Assembly (NCBI GenBank): GCA_030619215.1
Contig: JAUXBV010000072.1
Coordinates: 1-9,834 of the forward strand
Length of the DNA: 9,834 nt
Source of the DNA: Fibrobacterota bacterium
Lineage (GTDB): Bacteria > Fibrobacterota > Chitinivibrionia > Chitinivibrionales > JANQEN01
Direction of reading: 5' to 3'
The notes below the pieces were generated by a model, which saw only the letters and a program-made list of their open reading frames with translations, did no database searches and had not been told where the DNA came from. This document shows, piece after piece, positions 1 to 8,480 of the stretch; the first letter of the stretch is position 1; every line of letters starts with the position of its first letter. Position numbers and translations under genes: made by a program.

Positions 1-72
1 AAGATGTGAATAAATAGTGGCGATAATCGAAATAATATATAGTATTCATAAGTTTTACAAAAAAGCTCTATT

Positions 73-248
73 TGCGCCCCCTAATTAGCATTGGCCGAAA
101 TCCATCTTTTTTTAGTGTTTTAAGGCATGGATTTACACCTTTGGCGCACTTCGCCCGCTAAAAACATGCGGGTTTTAATCCCTCTTTATGGGGAAATGAC
201 ATTATCGGACAGACACTAATTACTGAGATTCAGTCCGGCCCCCTGCAT
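73..248 (+). promoter_or_regulatory. Possible structured leader or non-coding RNA upstream of sprA
   Basis: The first 380 bases hold no convincing protein gene. They contain several inverted repeats. AAATCCAT (98-105) is a perfect complement of ATGGATTT (127-134), across a 21-base loop. TGCGCC (73-78) complements GGCGCA (143-148) and would enclose that hairpin. ATGCGGG (166-172) can pair with CCTGCAT (242-248, one G-U), enclosing a small CCC/GGG hairpin (180-182 with 190-192) and TCGGAC/GTCCGG (205-210 with 233-238, one G-U). Some pairings exclude each other: GGCG/CGCC (143-146 with 152-155) competes with CCCGC/GCGGG (154-158 with 168-172), and the latter competes with the ATGCGGG pairing. 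This could be a structured 5' leader of sprA, a small RNA, or the 3' end of an upstream transcript. It does not match a riboswitch class I recognise. The stems were found by eye and no folding energy was calculated. Confidence 0.3.
154..176 (+). terminator. Weak terminator-like hairpin
   Basis: CCCGC (154-158) and GCGGG (168-172) form a 5-base-pair GC-rich stem with a 9-base loop, followed directly by TTTT (173-176). The shape is that of an intrinsic terminator, but the stem and T-run are both short. It could end a transcript entering from the left edge, or act as the terminator arm of an attenuator ahead of sprA, because alternative pairings of both arms exist. Confidence 0.25.
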
Positions 249-310
249 AAAATTTGATGAGGGTGGTGGAAGAAAAAAAGACATTTGTCTTACAGGAGGC
301 GCTTTTCTGT

Positions 311-379
311 TTGCTTTGTTTTTCCGAAGGTATTTTTTTTAGCTCTGGTATGAGGCTTTATATTTCTCTAAGGAAATAG
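311..379 (+). CDS. Doubtful 22-codon leader ORF before sprA
   Basis: A perfect SD-like AGGAGG lies at 294-299, but no ATG or GTG follows at normal distance. A TTG at 311, 11 bases downstream, opens a 22-codon frame that ends in TAG at 377-379, one base before the TTG start of sprA. The frame has an internal ATG at 350. The predicted peptide begins MLCFSEG and ends ISLRK; it resembles nothing I know. If translated, it could couple ribosome flow into sprA. A CTG at 307 is better spaced (7 bases) but opens only an 11-codon frame. The long spacing, rare start codon and run of eight T make this a weak candidate that may not be a gene. Confidence 0.12.
   Translation: MLCFSEGIFFSSGMRLYISLRK
370..374 (+). 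promoter_or_regulatory. Ribosome binding site fixing the TTG start of sprA
   Basis: AAGGA lies 6 bases before the TTG at 381. The sprA frame has a TAA at 369-371, so no earlier start is possible. The TTG gives a textbook signal peptide at the N-terminus, and these points together fix the start. TATTTC (361-366) and GAAATA (373-378) could form a 6-base-pair hairpin that holds part of this site. Confidence 0.7.
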
Positions 380-380
380 T

Positions 381-3300
381 TTGACGAAACGGTTTTTAGT
401 ACTCCTTACTTTTACCACTCTTGCTGCGCATACTGTTTATGCCCTAGGCATTAAGCACTATGCACCAAGCCTGCCTGCCTTCCACCCTCTCTATGAAGAA
501 ACTCCTTTAACAAGCCCTCTTTTAGGGGGACATCTTGCTATCTTTGATGTTAAACCGACTCTTTTCAAAGACACAACGCTTATTGATTTTGAAAAACGCC
601 AAATATCATTCCTGCGGTATGATACCTTTACCGGCGCTCCTATCTGGCAGTATCATTATGGTGAACTGGATGAGTATTTAAGGAGCACCCGAAGTTTCTA
701 TCTCTTTCTTTTATGGCTTGAAAGCGAAAAGAAGTTAATGAAGCCTGAAGAAAAAAAGACAGGTCCTCCAAAACTGGAGCTGGTAGCACCGGTTCATTAT
801 CCGCCGTGGGCTATCAGGGTACTTGGTAAAGATCCTCCAAAACTCTCCATAAAAGGATTTCAGTCAATCTCCGTTTCTTATAAGAGACGGAAGGTAGAGT
901 CAGAGAGCGATGCGGATGAGAGAAGGCCGAGCGGCGGGTTTGGGTTTGATTATGATAATATGTTTACCATACGCGGGAGTGTAGGCAGGCTTATTAACAT
1001 TGAGATAAAAACAGGAAAGGAGAAGGGAGCCGATGATTTCAGCCTTAAAGATCAGATGAAAAAACTTAAGATTGAGTATAAGGCTGATCCGGATTCAGCA
1101 GAGCAGCTGGAGGATGAGATTATTCAGGAAGTGGTGGCAGGTTATACCAATTTTCAGATGCCGGGCCAGGGGCTTGCAGGATATTCCGGCAGCCACGAAG
1201 GGCTTTTTGGTATAAAGATACGCTCACAGTGGGGACCGCTGTCTCTCACGACTATCGTAAGCCGGGAAAGCGCTGAAACGCAGAAGGCGACCCTTGATCC
1301 AACCGGTAAAAAGGGAGGGCAGGTAGCAATAAATGAGACTGAGTTTGCAAGAAATGTCTATTTCTTTCTGGATACCATTTTCCATAAAAAATATACCGGT
1401 GAGATTGATACTAATGTTGAGGTGAGTGAACTTGAAGTTTACAAAATGGAAAAATATATCCAGCAGGAATATAATAACCAGGATTTTGTGTGGGCATATT
1501 ACGGTGATACTTTAAAGGAGGGTAACGAGTTAACACTTTTTAAGAAGCTTAAAGAATATGTTGATTATGAGGTTGATAAAAAAAATGGATGGATACGTTT
1601 CCTGGAAGGATCCATACCGGGGCATGATGATATTATTACGATTTATATGGTCAGGAGCGATAATGTAACTAAACCTAAAAATGATACTGTATGGGTAAAC
1701 CTCCAAGGCGGTGAATTTGGGATAAATTACCTATGGGTATTAAAGAACAGATATAGTGATATCGTTAATCCGGCAGACCTGCTCATGTGGAGGAACGTTT
1801 ATCGCCTGCCGCAGGATGCAAGACCTGAAGAATTTACAATTGAAATTCTAAGAAAAAAGGATGAAGAACGAAAAAAATATAACAGTGGTGACAGTCTGTA
1901 TTCTTTTATTCTTGGTGTTACCGATGAGAAAGGAAACCCGGACGTCGGTAATGAAAGGATATTTGATTTTGAAAGAAAGCATTTGATTTTCCCGGCCTGG
2001 AATAAAGATGGAGAATATAGCATCCGAACCTTTGAAAATCCCGCACTTGGTTTTTTCCCTGGAATTGCAAATGAGGGTAATACAAATAATACTATATATT
2101 ATGACGATACAGTTCATAAAGAGATAAAATATGAAATTATTACAACCGGGACTTCCAGAACAACAGTTTTCAATATAGGGTGGGGTATCATACCAGGCTC
2201 TGAAAAGCTGGTTACAAAAAGCGGCAAAGAGCTTCAAAAAGATAAGGATTATATCATTGATTACGATTTCGGCCAGGTCACTCTTATATCGGACCGGGCG
2301 AAGAGCGCTTCTGAGATTGAGGTTGATTACCAGGCAGAGTCGATCTTCATGTTCGAGAGTAAAAGGTTTCTGGGTGCGTATGGGAAGCTCGGCCTGCCGA
2401 ATATCGGCCGGGAATCATATTTTGCAACCAGTATAATGGGGCACTTCACATCAACACGGGATAAAATTCCGCGTGTCGGTCATGAACCGTTTAACAGGTT
2501 ATTATTTGATACCAATTTACGGCTCGATTTTGAGCCTGAGTGGATGACCAATCTGGTTAACTTAATTCCCCTGGTTAAAACCACAAGCACATCTTCCGCA
2601 ACCATGGACTTTGAGGTTGCATACAGCCATGTTGAGGCTGACAGGGAGAATGAAGGCGAAGCGTATGTCGATAATTTTCAATCCAGTGAGAGGGGATATC
2701 CACTTGGAGAGTCCCATATTTTATGGTATCAGGCAAGCCCTCCTGTCATGTGGTATGATGAGAGAAATAAAACAGACAGCCTGCTATTCCATCCGCCGGC
2801 ATGGAGATCATACTGGTATTCGCCAATACTCAATAAGGAAAGAACTGAGAGAAACGAGATCTGGGAGCTTACCCAGGATGACAAGGAGCATAAGAACCTT
2901 TACATGACAACATTGCGATTGATGTGCCGGCCCCTGCCATCCAATGACACTTTAGTAAATGGAGTAAAGGATCCGGACGGCAATATCCTGGTCAGCCCCT
3001 GGACAGGAATTATGACACCAATTCCAAGCTCTCTTAAGGATCGAAAAAGAGACAGGTATTTCGAGTTTTATGTAAAAAACAAGGATAAAAGAGGGGCTCT
3101 CTATATTGACATTGGTGAGGTGAGTGAAGATCTCTCACTGGATGGAGGCCCGCCTAATGGTAAATCGAATTATGAGAAAAGAAATAAACTGCAGGGTGAA
3201 AAAGACAATGCTGCGGATCTGGGGCTTGACAGCTTACCGGATGTTGATGAGAAATATTTATTTCCCAATTTTTATAAAGACAGCATTGTTATACATATTG

Positions 3301-6300
3301 ACACTAATGTAAGTCCATACGATACGACATTCGATACAATACAGGTGGTAGGCTGGGATACCCTTGTACATGGGAATAGTCTCCTTGGCGAATTTGAGGA
3401 AGATCCGGGACGGGACAATTGGAACAGATATGACGCTCATCACTCCGAAAATAAAAAGTTTGTAAATGGTACACAGGGGGATGACGGGTATTTAACATCA
3501 GAGGATATAAACAATGACATATTGTTTAATACCCGGGAAAATTTTTTCAGAGTTAAAATCGATTTTGATAATATCGACAGCAATTTGATTGATGCATCCA
3601 GGCACACTGATTTAGCAAAGGCCAATGGCTGGTATCCTATCAGGGTTCCGATTAATACTCCCGATGATTTCCTTTATTATGATTCAATTGGAAGCCCGAA
3701 ATGGGAAAATGTTAAATATGTACGATTGATCTGGACAGACTTTGAGCCACGGGAATCGGTCATGAAAAATGAGCAACAACTTGAATTTACCGAGATGAAA
3801 TTTACCGGAAACCAGTACGAAATACTTCCGACAGGAGGGGATTCAGGGGTAGCTAAAATTGATGTAACGGTTCTTAATACCGTTGATGATAAGGGGTTTT
3901 ATTATAGACCCAGGGGCATTGACAAATATGATAAAGAGAAAAGGCTTATAAAGGACTATGCTTTACGTTTAGAGTATGAAAATGTAAAAGGCAGTGAAGA
4001 AGCGATGGTTAAGAGGGAGATACCCTCGTTCCAGAAAATTGATCTCTCGCTATATGAAGAAATACGTATGTACATAAACGAACACGAAGCGCATATCTAT
4101 GCACCCGACTCAAGCGGGAATCTGGTGGATAAAATAAATGATATTGAGATTAGCGGCCATAAGGAGAATTTTGTCCAGTTTGTTTTTCGTTTTGGAAACA
4201 CGGACTCAAGCTACTATGAATACAAAACATACTCTCTGGAGGGGCACTGGCAGAAAGACAAAGGGGTGCGTATCGATTTAAAAAAATTGTCTGAGTTGAA
4301 GCAGGCCTACCATGTTAAATATGGGGACAGGCTGGACTCTATTAATCTAACCGATACCCTTGACAGTGAGAGTATAATCAGAATCTATTCAAAGACAGGT
4401 AACCTGCCTTCATTCTCAAACATACGATGGATCGCTTTTGGTGTTATTCGCCATGAGGATGCTGTCGGGTCCGCTGCGGGGGAAATATGGGTTAACGGTA
4501 TACGGGTAAAGGGCATCAGCCCGATAGACGGCTGGGCATTCAGGGCGAATCTCAATACGCAATGGGCGGATTTTATGGATATTTCCGCTAATGTAAGTTA
4601 TGATGATGCTGATTTCAGGCAGATGTCAAATGAGCCGCAGATGACCAAAGATGCAATGCTTTCAGCAGGCGTTGATGCCCAGTGGACGCTAAGTAAATTT
4701 ATCCCGGATAAATTAGGGATAAATATACCATTCGGAACCGGCGTTTCCGCCTCCCTCTCAAGACCGAAACAGCGGCCAAACACGGATATTTTCCTGGCGG
4801 GGGATGATGACAAGGCAGACGGCATCGGTGAGATGGCAAAAGATTTTGCCGACCTGATTTTTAACTCGGATTTATCCAAAAATAAAACAGAGGCTGAGCA
4901 CTATGAGAAAAACCGGGTGCAGAAAACATGGTACACCAGTTACAGTAAAACAACACAGTCTGAAAATCCGGTTGTAAATTTAACTGCCGACAGGATAACC
5001 ACCAATTATAATTTTACAAAGGACAGCACAACCGAATCTCAGGGGGTGCTTCCTGAGGAGGACAGGAAAAATCTTGAAAGGAGGGACGTCGGCGATGACC
5101 ATGTTAATGTTAACTCAAACCGGTCGCATAATGCGGGCGTCAAGTATGACCTTTCACCCCGTAAACCCCCGAAGTGGACAACCTGGTCGCCGTTTATTAA
5201 AATTAAGGCAAAAAACTTTCCCCGGTATATAAAAAATTATGAGTTTAAGCTTTTACCGAATAGGATTAATTTTGACCTGTTCGGTGGCCAGTTTGCAAAA
5301 AAGTATGAATACAACTCCCTTCTGGATGCGGTCAATACCAGAAAAGTTGAGAAGACGGAAGAGAGGCTGAATATGTCCCATGGATTTCAGTTTTCCTATT
5401 CTCCAATCGCTCCTCTCATTGAAGCCAATTATGATATAGCGGTAAGCCGGAATTTTGATGACGCTCTCAATAAGTGGGGGCGTTGGGGTACAGGCAGGTT
5501 TATTAAAGAAAGGGTTCTGCAGCTGGATCCTGTATGGAAAAAGTACTGGGTATCCTATGCGGAAAAGGGCCGGAGTCAGAATGCCTCTCTTCGCCTTGAC
5601 CCACAGGTTTTTGACTGGCTGACCCATTCCGCCGATTACCGTACGAGGTATTCACAGAGCCCGCGAACCTATAAAAACGATCCTAATTATATCAATTCCA
5701 AGGTTGACAGTGAATTCGGTTTCAACAGCAATTTCCGCATTCGCTCGCTTCTTACAAATATCAGTGAACGTACCGAAAAGATAAAAGGGCTGAGCAAGAC
5801 CTTTGAAAAGGTGGGGACAGGCCTTGACAAAATAAACCTGACAGCCTTCAATTTCACCTACAATGCGTCTTCCGGCCTTAATAATGATTATATCAGCACC
5901 GGCTATTTAGCTGATAAGGAGATCTGGTTTTATGATTTTTTCAAATATCAGATGGGTGTTAAAGGGAGGAACTTTCGGGATATTATAACGGGAAACATGG
6001 ACGATGAAACAGCTTTTGGCGGAATGCGCTTTCGTTCGGGTTATGATGAGGAGTTGTATAGAAATGATCGACGAACAACTAGCCAGGATTATACAATAAG
6101 TACATCAATGGCCCTGCCGAAACCTCTGGATATTACCATACGGCCGATCAGTTTAAGCTGGAGGCGAAGCTATACCATATTGCCGAACCCTATGATTATG
6201 GACAGCGCTATTACTTTCCCGGAATTTCAGATAGGCGCAAGCTCGAATGTACTTGAGAAAATTCCCTTTGTGAAGCAGAAGATGAAGAGCCTCGGCATAC

Positions 6301-6881
6301 GGTCTTCATACAGGCTGTCCAAATCAGTCAAGAAAAGATTCGCAGAACCGGGTAATACTGCTTCAGAGATACGAAGCGATATTGACAGGGGGCATGCCTG
6401 GGAGCCGCTGATAAGTGTTGACGGCGTACTTAAAAAATGGCCGGTTAATATAGATTATGCTTACCGGTTTTCTGTGGACTCAACCATCAGCCTGGAAGGT
6501 GAAAAACAGGATGATAACACCGGAAGTAAGAGTAAAAGCCACGGCAATACCTGGAATGTGAAGTATACCATACCGGGAAAGACGAATCGTGAGATAAAGC
6601 TTCTGAACAGATGGACCATTCCCATTAAGGGGGAAACGGTTATGAGCATGGATGTTACACACACTTCCAATACCAGAACATTCAGAAGGATTCAAGGGAC
6701 AAATAAGCCCGAAGAGGAGAGAGACTGGGGTTTTATGGTTCATCCAAGAGTAACTTATGATTTTACTGATAATGTTGATGGGTTTGTAGAATATATATTT
6801 GATAAAAGCTATGAGAGTCTGAATGAGACAACGAGGACGAATAATACCTTTGCACTTACTATAACAATACACTTTAACTGA
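381..6881 (+). CDS. sprA: SprA/Sov-family type IX secretion outer-membrane translocon
   Basis: SprA forms the very large outer-membrane beta-barrel through which T9SS cargo leaves the cell; in gliding Bacteroidota it is also needed for motility. The start is TTG, giving a signal peptide with a KR n-region, a hydrophobic core and likely cleavage after A21 (VYA). Recognised family landmarks are: KLSIKGFQSISV (about 154-165), typical of the N-terminal repeat; an YIIDYDFGQVTL segment (about 624-635); KYVRLIW (1112-1118); RPRGID (1176-1181) near the family's conserved PPGI-type stretch; EIWVNGIRV followed by GWAFRANLNTQWADF (from 1384); KFIPDKLGINIPF (from 1439); LPNRINFD (about 1625); and a terminal barrel part (RDWGFMVHPRVTYDF from 2114) ending in ITIHFN, a typical aromatic barrel end. 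At 2166 residues it is somewhat shorter than the roughly 2400-2500 residues of Flavobacterium SprA and Porphyromonas Sov. It is intact, with no frameshift. It lies 10 bases before rng. The family call is firm; substrates and gliding are unknown. Confidence 0.92.
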   Translation: MTKRFLVLLTFTTLAAHTVYALGIKHYAPSLPAFHPLYEETPLTSPLLGGHLAIFDVKPTLFKDTTLIDFEKRQISFLRYDTFTGAPIWQYHYGELDEYLRSTRSFYLFLLWLESEKKLMKPEEKKTGPPKLELVAPVHYPPWAIRVLGKDPPKLSIKGFQSISVSYKRRKVESESDADERRPSGGFGFDYDNMFTIRGSVGRLINIEIKTGKEKGADDFSLKDQMKKLKIEYKADPDSAEQLEDEIIQEVVAGYTNFQMPGQGLAGYSGSHEGLFGIKIRSQWGPLSLTTIVSRESAETQKATLDPTGKKGGQVAINETEFARNVYFFLDTIFHKKYTGEIDTNVEVSELEVYKMEKYIQQEYNNQDFVWAYYGDTLKEGNELTLFKKLKEYVDYEVDKKNGWIRFLEGSIPGHDDIITIYMVRSDNVTKPKNDTVWVNLQGGEFGINYLWVLKNRYSDIVNPADLLMWRNVYRLPQDARPEEFTIEILRKKDEERKKYNSGDSLYSFILGVTDEKGNPDVGNERIFDFERKHLIFPAWNKDGEYSIRTFENPALGFFPGIANEGNTNNTIYYDDTVHKEIKYEIITTGTSRTTVFNIGWGIIPGSEKLVTKSGKELQKDKDYIIDYDFGQVTLISDRAKSASEIEVDYQAESIFMFESKRFLGAYGKLGLPNIGRESYFATSIMGHFTSTRDKIPRVGHEPFNRLLFDTNLRLDFEPEWMTNLVNLIPLVKTTSTSSATMDFEVAYSHVEADRENEGEAYVDNFQSSERGYPLGESHILWYQASPPVMWYDERNKTDSLLFHPPAWRSYWYSPILNKERTERNEIWELTQDDKEHKNLYMTTLRLMCRPLPSNDTLVNGVKDPDGNILVSPWTGIMTPIPSSLKDRKRDRYFEFYVKNKDKRGALYIDIGEVSEDLSLDGGPPNGKSNYEKRNKLQGEKDNAADLGLDSLPDVDEKYLFPNFYKDSIVIHIDTNVSPYDTTFDTIQVVGWDTLVHGNSLLGEFEEDPGRDNWNRYDAHHSENKKFVNGTQGDDGYLTSEDINNDILFNTRENFFRVKIDFDNIDSNLIDASRHTDLAKANGWYPIRVPINTPDDFLYYDSIGSPKWENVKYVRLIWTDFEPRESVMKNEQQLEFTEMKFTGNQYEILPTGGDSGVAKIDVTVLNTVDDKGFYYRPRGIDKYDKEKRLIKDYALRLEYENVKGSEEAMVKREIPSFQKIDLSLYEEIRMYINEHEAHIYAPDSSGNLVDKINDIEISGHKENFVQFVFRFGNTDSSYYEYKTYSLEGHWQKDKGVRIDLKKLSELKQAYHVKYGDRLDSINLTDTLDSESIIRIYSKTGNLPSFSNIRWIAFGVIRHEDAVGSAAGEIWVNGIRVKGISPIDGWAFRANLNTQWADFMDISANVSYDDADFRQMSNEPQMTKDAMLSAGVDAQWTLSKFIPDKLGINIPFGTGVSASLSRPKQRPNTDIFLAGDDDKADGIGEMAKDFADLIFNSDLSKNKTEAEHYEKNRVQKTWYTSYSKTTQSENPVVNLTADRITTNYNFTKDSTTESQGVLPEEDRKNLERRDVGDDHVNVNSNRSHNAGVKYDLSPRKPPKWTTWSPFIKIKAKNFPRYIKNYEFKLLPNRINFDLFGGQFAKKYEYNSLLDAVNTRKVEKTEERLNMSHGFQFSYSPIAPLIEANYDIAVSRNFDDALNKWGRWGTGRFIKERVLQLDPVWKKYWVSYAEKGRSQNASLRLDPQVFDWLTHSADYRTRYSQSPRTYKNDPNYINSKVDSEFGFNSNFRIRSLLTNISERTEKIKGLSKTFEKVGTGLDKINLTAFNFTYNASSGLNNDYISTGYLADKEIWFYDFFKYQMGVKGRNFRDIITGNMDDETAFGGMRFRSGYDEELYRNDRRTTSQDYTISTSMALPKPLDITIRPISLSWRRSYTILPNPMIMDSAITFPEFQIGASSNVLEKIPFVKQKMKSLGIRSSYRLSKSVKKRFAEPGNTASEIRSDIDRGHAWEPLISVDGVLKKWPVNIDYAYRFSVDSTISLEGEKQDDNTGSKSKSHGNTWNVKYTIPGKTNREIKLLNRWTIPIKGETVMSMDVTHTSNTRTFRRIQGTNKPEEERDWGFMVHPRVTYDFTDNVDGFVEYIFDKSYESLNETTRTNNTFALTITIHFN

Positions 6882-6891
6882 GATATAGCAT

Positions 6892-8433
6892 ATGAAAAAG
6901 GTTATACTATTTAATGCCACATCAACAGAAAAGAGGGTCGCCCTTCTAGAGGAGGGTAAGCTTGCTGAGATTGTTGTCGAGCGTCCCGAACAGTACAGAA
7001 TTCTCGGGAATATTTATCGCGGGAGAGTAACCGCAATACTTCCCGGTATTCAATCGGCATTTATTGATATCGGCATGGAAAAGTCGGCGTTTCTCCATGC
7101 TTCCGATGTGGACCCTTCGCTTCTTTTGGAAGAGGATGATGCCCGTATTGAGCGGTATACAAACCGTGACGACCGGTCAAAGCGAAGGCGGATCGCCCGT
7201 GTTCCAATTCAGCAGATTCTTGAAAAAGGACAGGATATACTTGTCCAGATTATTAAAGAACCTATTGGCAACAAGAGCCCCAAGGTAACCACACAGATCA
7301 GCCTGGCAGGAAGATTCTTGGTATTGGTGCCTGATTCCGAATATATCGGGATATCAAAAAAAGCGAGCGATATAAAGGCAAGAAAGAAGTTAAAAAGGAT
7401 TGTATCACAGTATAAACCGCCGGGGGTGGGCTTCATAGTTCGTACCATAGGATTGAAGGTCTCTGAAACAGAGTTTGTCCGGGAGATAAAGAGCCTCGTG
7501 AAAGAGTGGAGTAAAGCACAGAAGGCGGCGCTTGAAGGTAGAGGCCCGAAACTGGTGTATAAGGAGCGCAGTATTACAACATCAGTTATCCGTGACCTGT
7601 TTGCTGAAGATGTTTCCGAAGTTTATGTAGATCAAATGGATGATTACAGGGAGATCATGTCATATCTGAAAACAGTTTCTCCTAAATTAAGCAGCCGGGT
7701 AATCCACTATACAAAAGAGACGCCGCTTTTTGATAAATTTCAGATTGAAAAGGACATGGAGAGGTCGTTGAAACGAAAAGTGTGGTTGAAAAATGGCGGC
7801 TATCTCTTTTTTGACCATGCGGAAGCGCTTCTTGCAATTGATATCAATACCGGGCGTAACGTAGGAAAGAAGGACCTCGAGGAGACCATTTTTCAGACAA
7901 ATCTTGCAGCAGCTCATGAGATATGCCGCCAGCTTCGTTTGAGAGATATTGGCGGATTGATTGTAGTTGATTTTATTGATATGCGCAGTAATGAACACCG
8001 TAAACGGATTGAACAGGAGATGCGCAGCAGCCTCAGCAAGGGTACCTCAACCACATCATGCACCGGCCTGTCCAAGTTTGGGCTTATGGAAATAACAAGG
8101 AAAAGAGTACGGCCGGGGCTTCAGGAACTGTTTACCGATGTGTGTCATTCCTGTAATGGATTGGGAAGGGTTTTTTCCCCTGCTACGGTAACGACCCGTA
8201 TCGATCGCTGGTTAAGAAGGGCGAAATCTACCGATGTTTCGAAAAAACTGACTATTGCCGTATCTCCGTCAGTTGCCGCATATATACAAAGTGAAAAAAA
8301 CAGGCTTTTAAAGGAGCTGGGAAAATCACACGGTTTTTATCTTGTCATTATCGTTGATGAGACATTGGATCAGGATGAATTTGAAATATACCGGGAAGGA
8401 AAGTCTGAGCCTATTACAGAGAAGTATGCGTGA
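6892..8433 (+). CDS. rng: Ribonuclease G (RNase E/G family endoribonuclease)
   Basis: This cytoplasmic Mg-dependent endoribonuclease cuts single-stranded, AU-rich RNA and takes part in rRNA 5' maturation and mRNA decay. An S1 RNA-binding domain spans about residues 36-125 (NIYRGRV, then PGIQSAFIDIG and SAFLHASD). The family GNK...TTQISLAGRFLVL segment follows. The catalytic core shows AIDINTGR with D317, and GGLIVVDFIDM with D360. These have the same 43-residue spacing as D303 and D346 of E. coli RNase E. The zinc-link CHSCNGLG supplies C418 and C421, 58 residues after D360 as in E. coli. With 513 residues and no long disordered tail it is RNase G-like, lacking the degradosome scaffold of RNase E. 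The start lies 10 bases after the sprA stop and has no clear SD, so translational coupling to sprA is likely. Downstream rplU-rpmA fit its ribosome-related role. Confidence 0.93.
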   Translation: MKKVILFNATSTEKRVALLEEGKLAEIVVERPEQYRILGNIYRGRVTAILPGIQSAFIDIGMEKSAFLHASDVDPSLLLEEDDARIERYTNRDDRSKRRRIARVPIQQILEKGQDILVQIIKEPIGNKSPKVTTQISLAGRFLVLVPDSEYIGISKKASDIKARKKLKRIVSQYKPPGVGFIVRTIGLKVSETEFVREIKSLVKEWSKAQKAALEGRGPKLVYKERSITTSVIRDLFAEDVSEVYVDQMDDYREIMSYLKTVSPKLSSRVIHYTKETPLFDKFQIEKDMERSLKRKVWLKNGGYLFFDHAEALLAIDINTGRNVGKKDLEETIFQTNLAAAHEICRQLRLRDIGGLIVVDFIDMRSNEHRKRIEQEMRSSLSKGTSTTSCTGLSKFGLMEITRKRVRPGLQELFTDVCHSCNGLGRVFSPATVTTRIDRWLRRAKSTDVSKKLTIAVSPSVAAYIQSEKNRLLKELGKSHGFYLVIIVDETLDQDEFEIYREGKSEPITEKYA

Positions 8434-8459
8434 GTAGTTACAAAGATTTTTTTCCCAAT

Positions 8460-8480
8460 ACTCCCGTACTCCATCACTCC
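8460..8480 (+). repeat. Three ACTCC motifs at an 8-base period
   Basis: ACTCC occurs at 8460-8464, 8468-8472 and 8476-8480, separated by CGT and ATC, giving an exact 8-base period. ACTCC is the complement of GGAGT, which is the SD core of rplU at 8559-8563. The repeat lies in the 138-base non-coding gap between rng and rplU. Confidence 0.55.

Noticed and set aside
36..46. TATAGT-like -10 element near the left edge
   Set aside because: No acceptable -35 lies 16-18 bases upstream and the stretch is a simple AT-rich run.
279..290. Palindrome AGACATTTGTCT as an operator
   Set aside because: A single short palindrome with no paired promoter or known regulator site; too common to call.
332..340. 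Run of eight T at 333-340 as a terminator before sprA
   Set aside because: The preceding CCGAAGG can form only two base pairs, so there is no stem.
1848..2237. 129-codon antisense frame within sprA
   Set aside because: Low-complexity, cysteine- and phenylalanine-rich translation opposite an intact, recognisable gene; judged a shadow.
2611..2907. 98-codon same-strand frame inside sprA
   Set aside because: Out of frame with a continuous sprA reading frame, arginine- and methionine-rich, with no evident ribosome binding site.
6480..6920. 146-codon antisense frame overlapping the sprA 3' end and rng start
   Set aside because: It lies opposite strong coding sequence, its translation shows no family pattern, and it fits a chance open frame.
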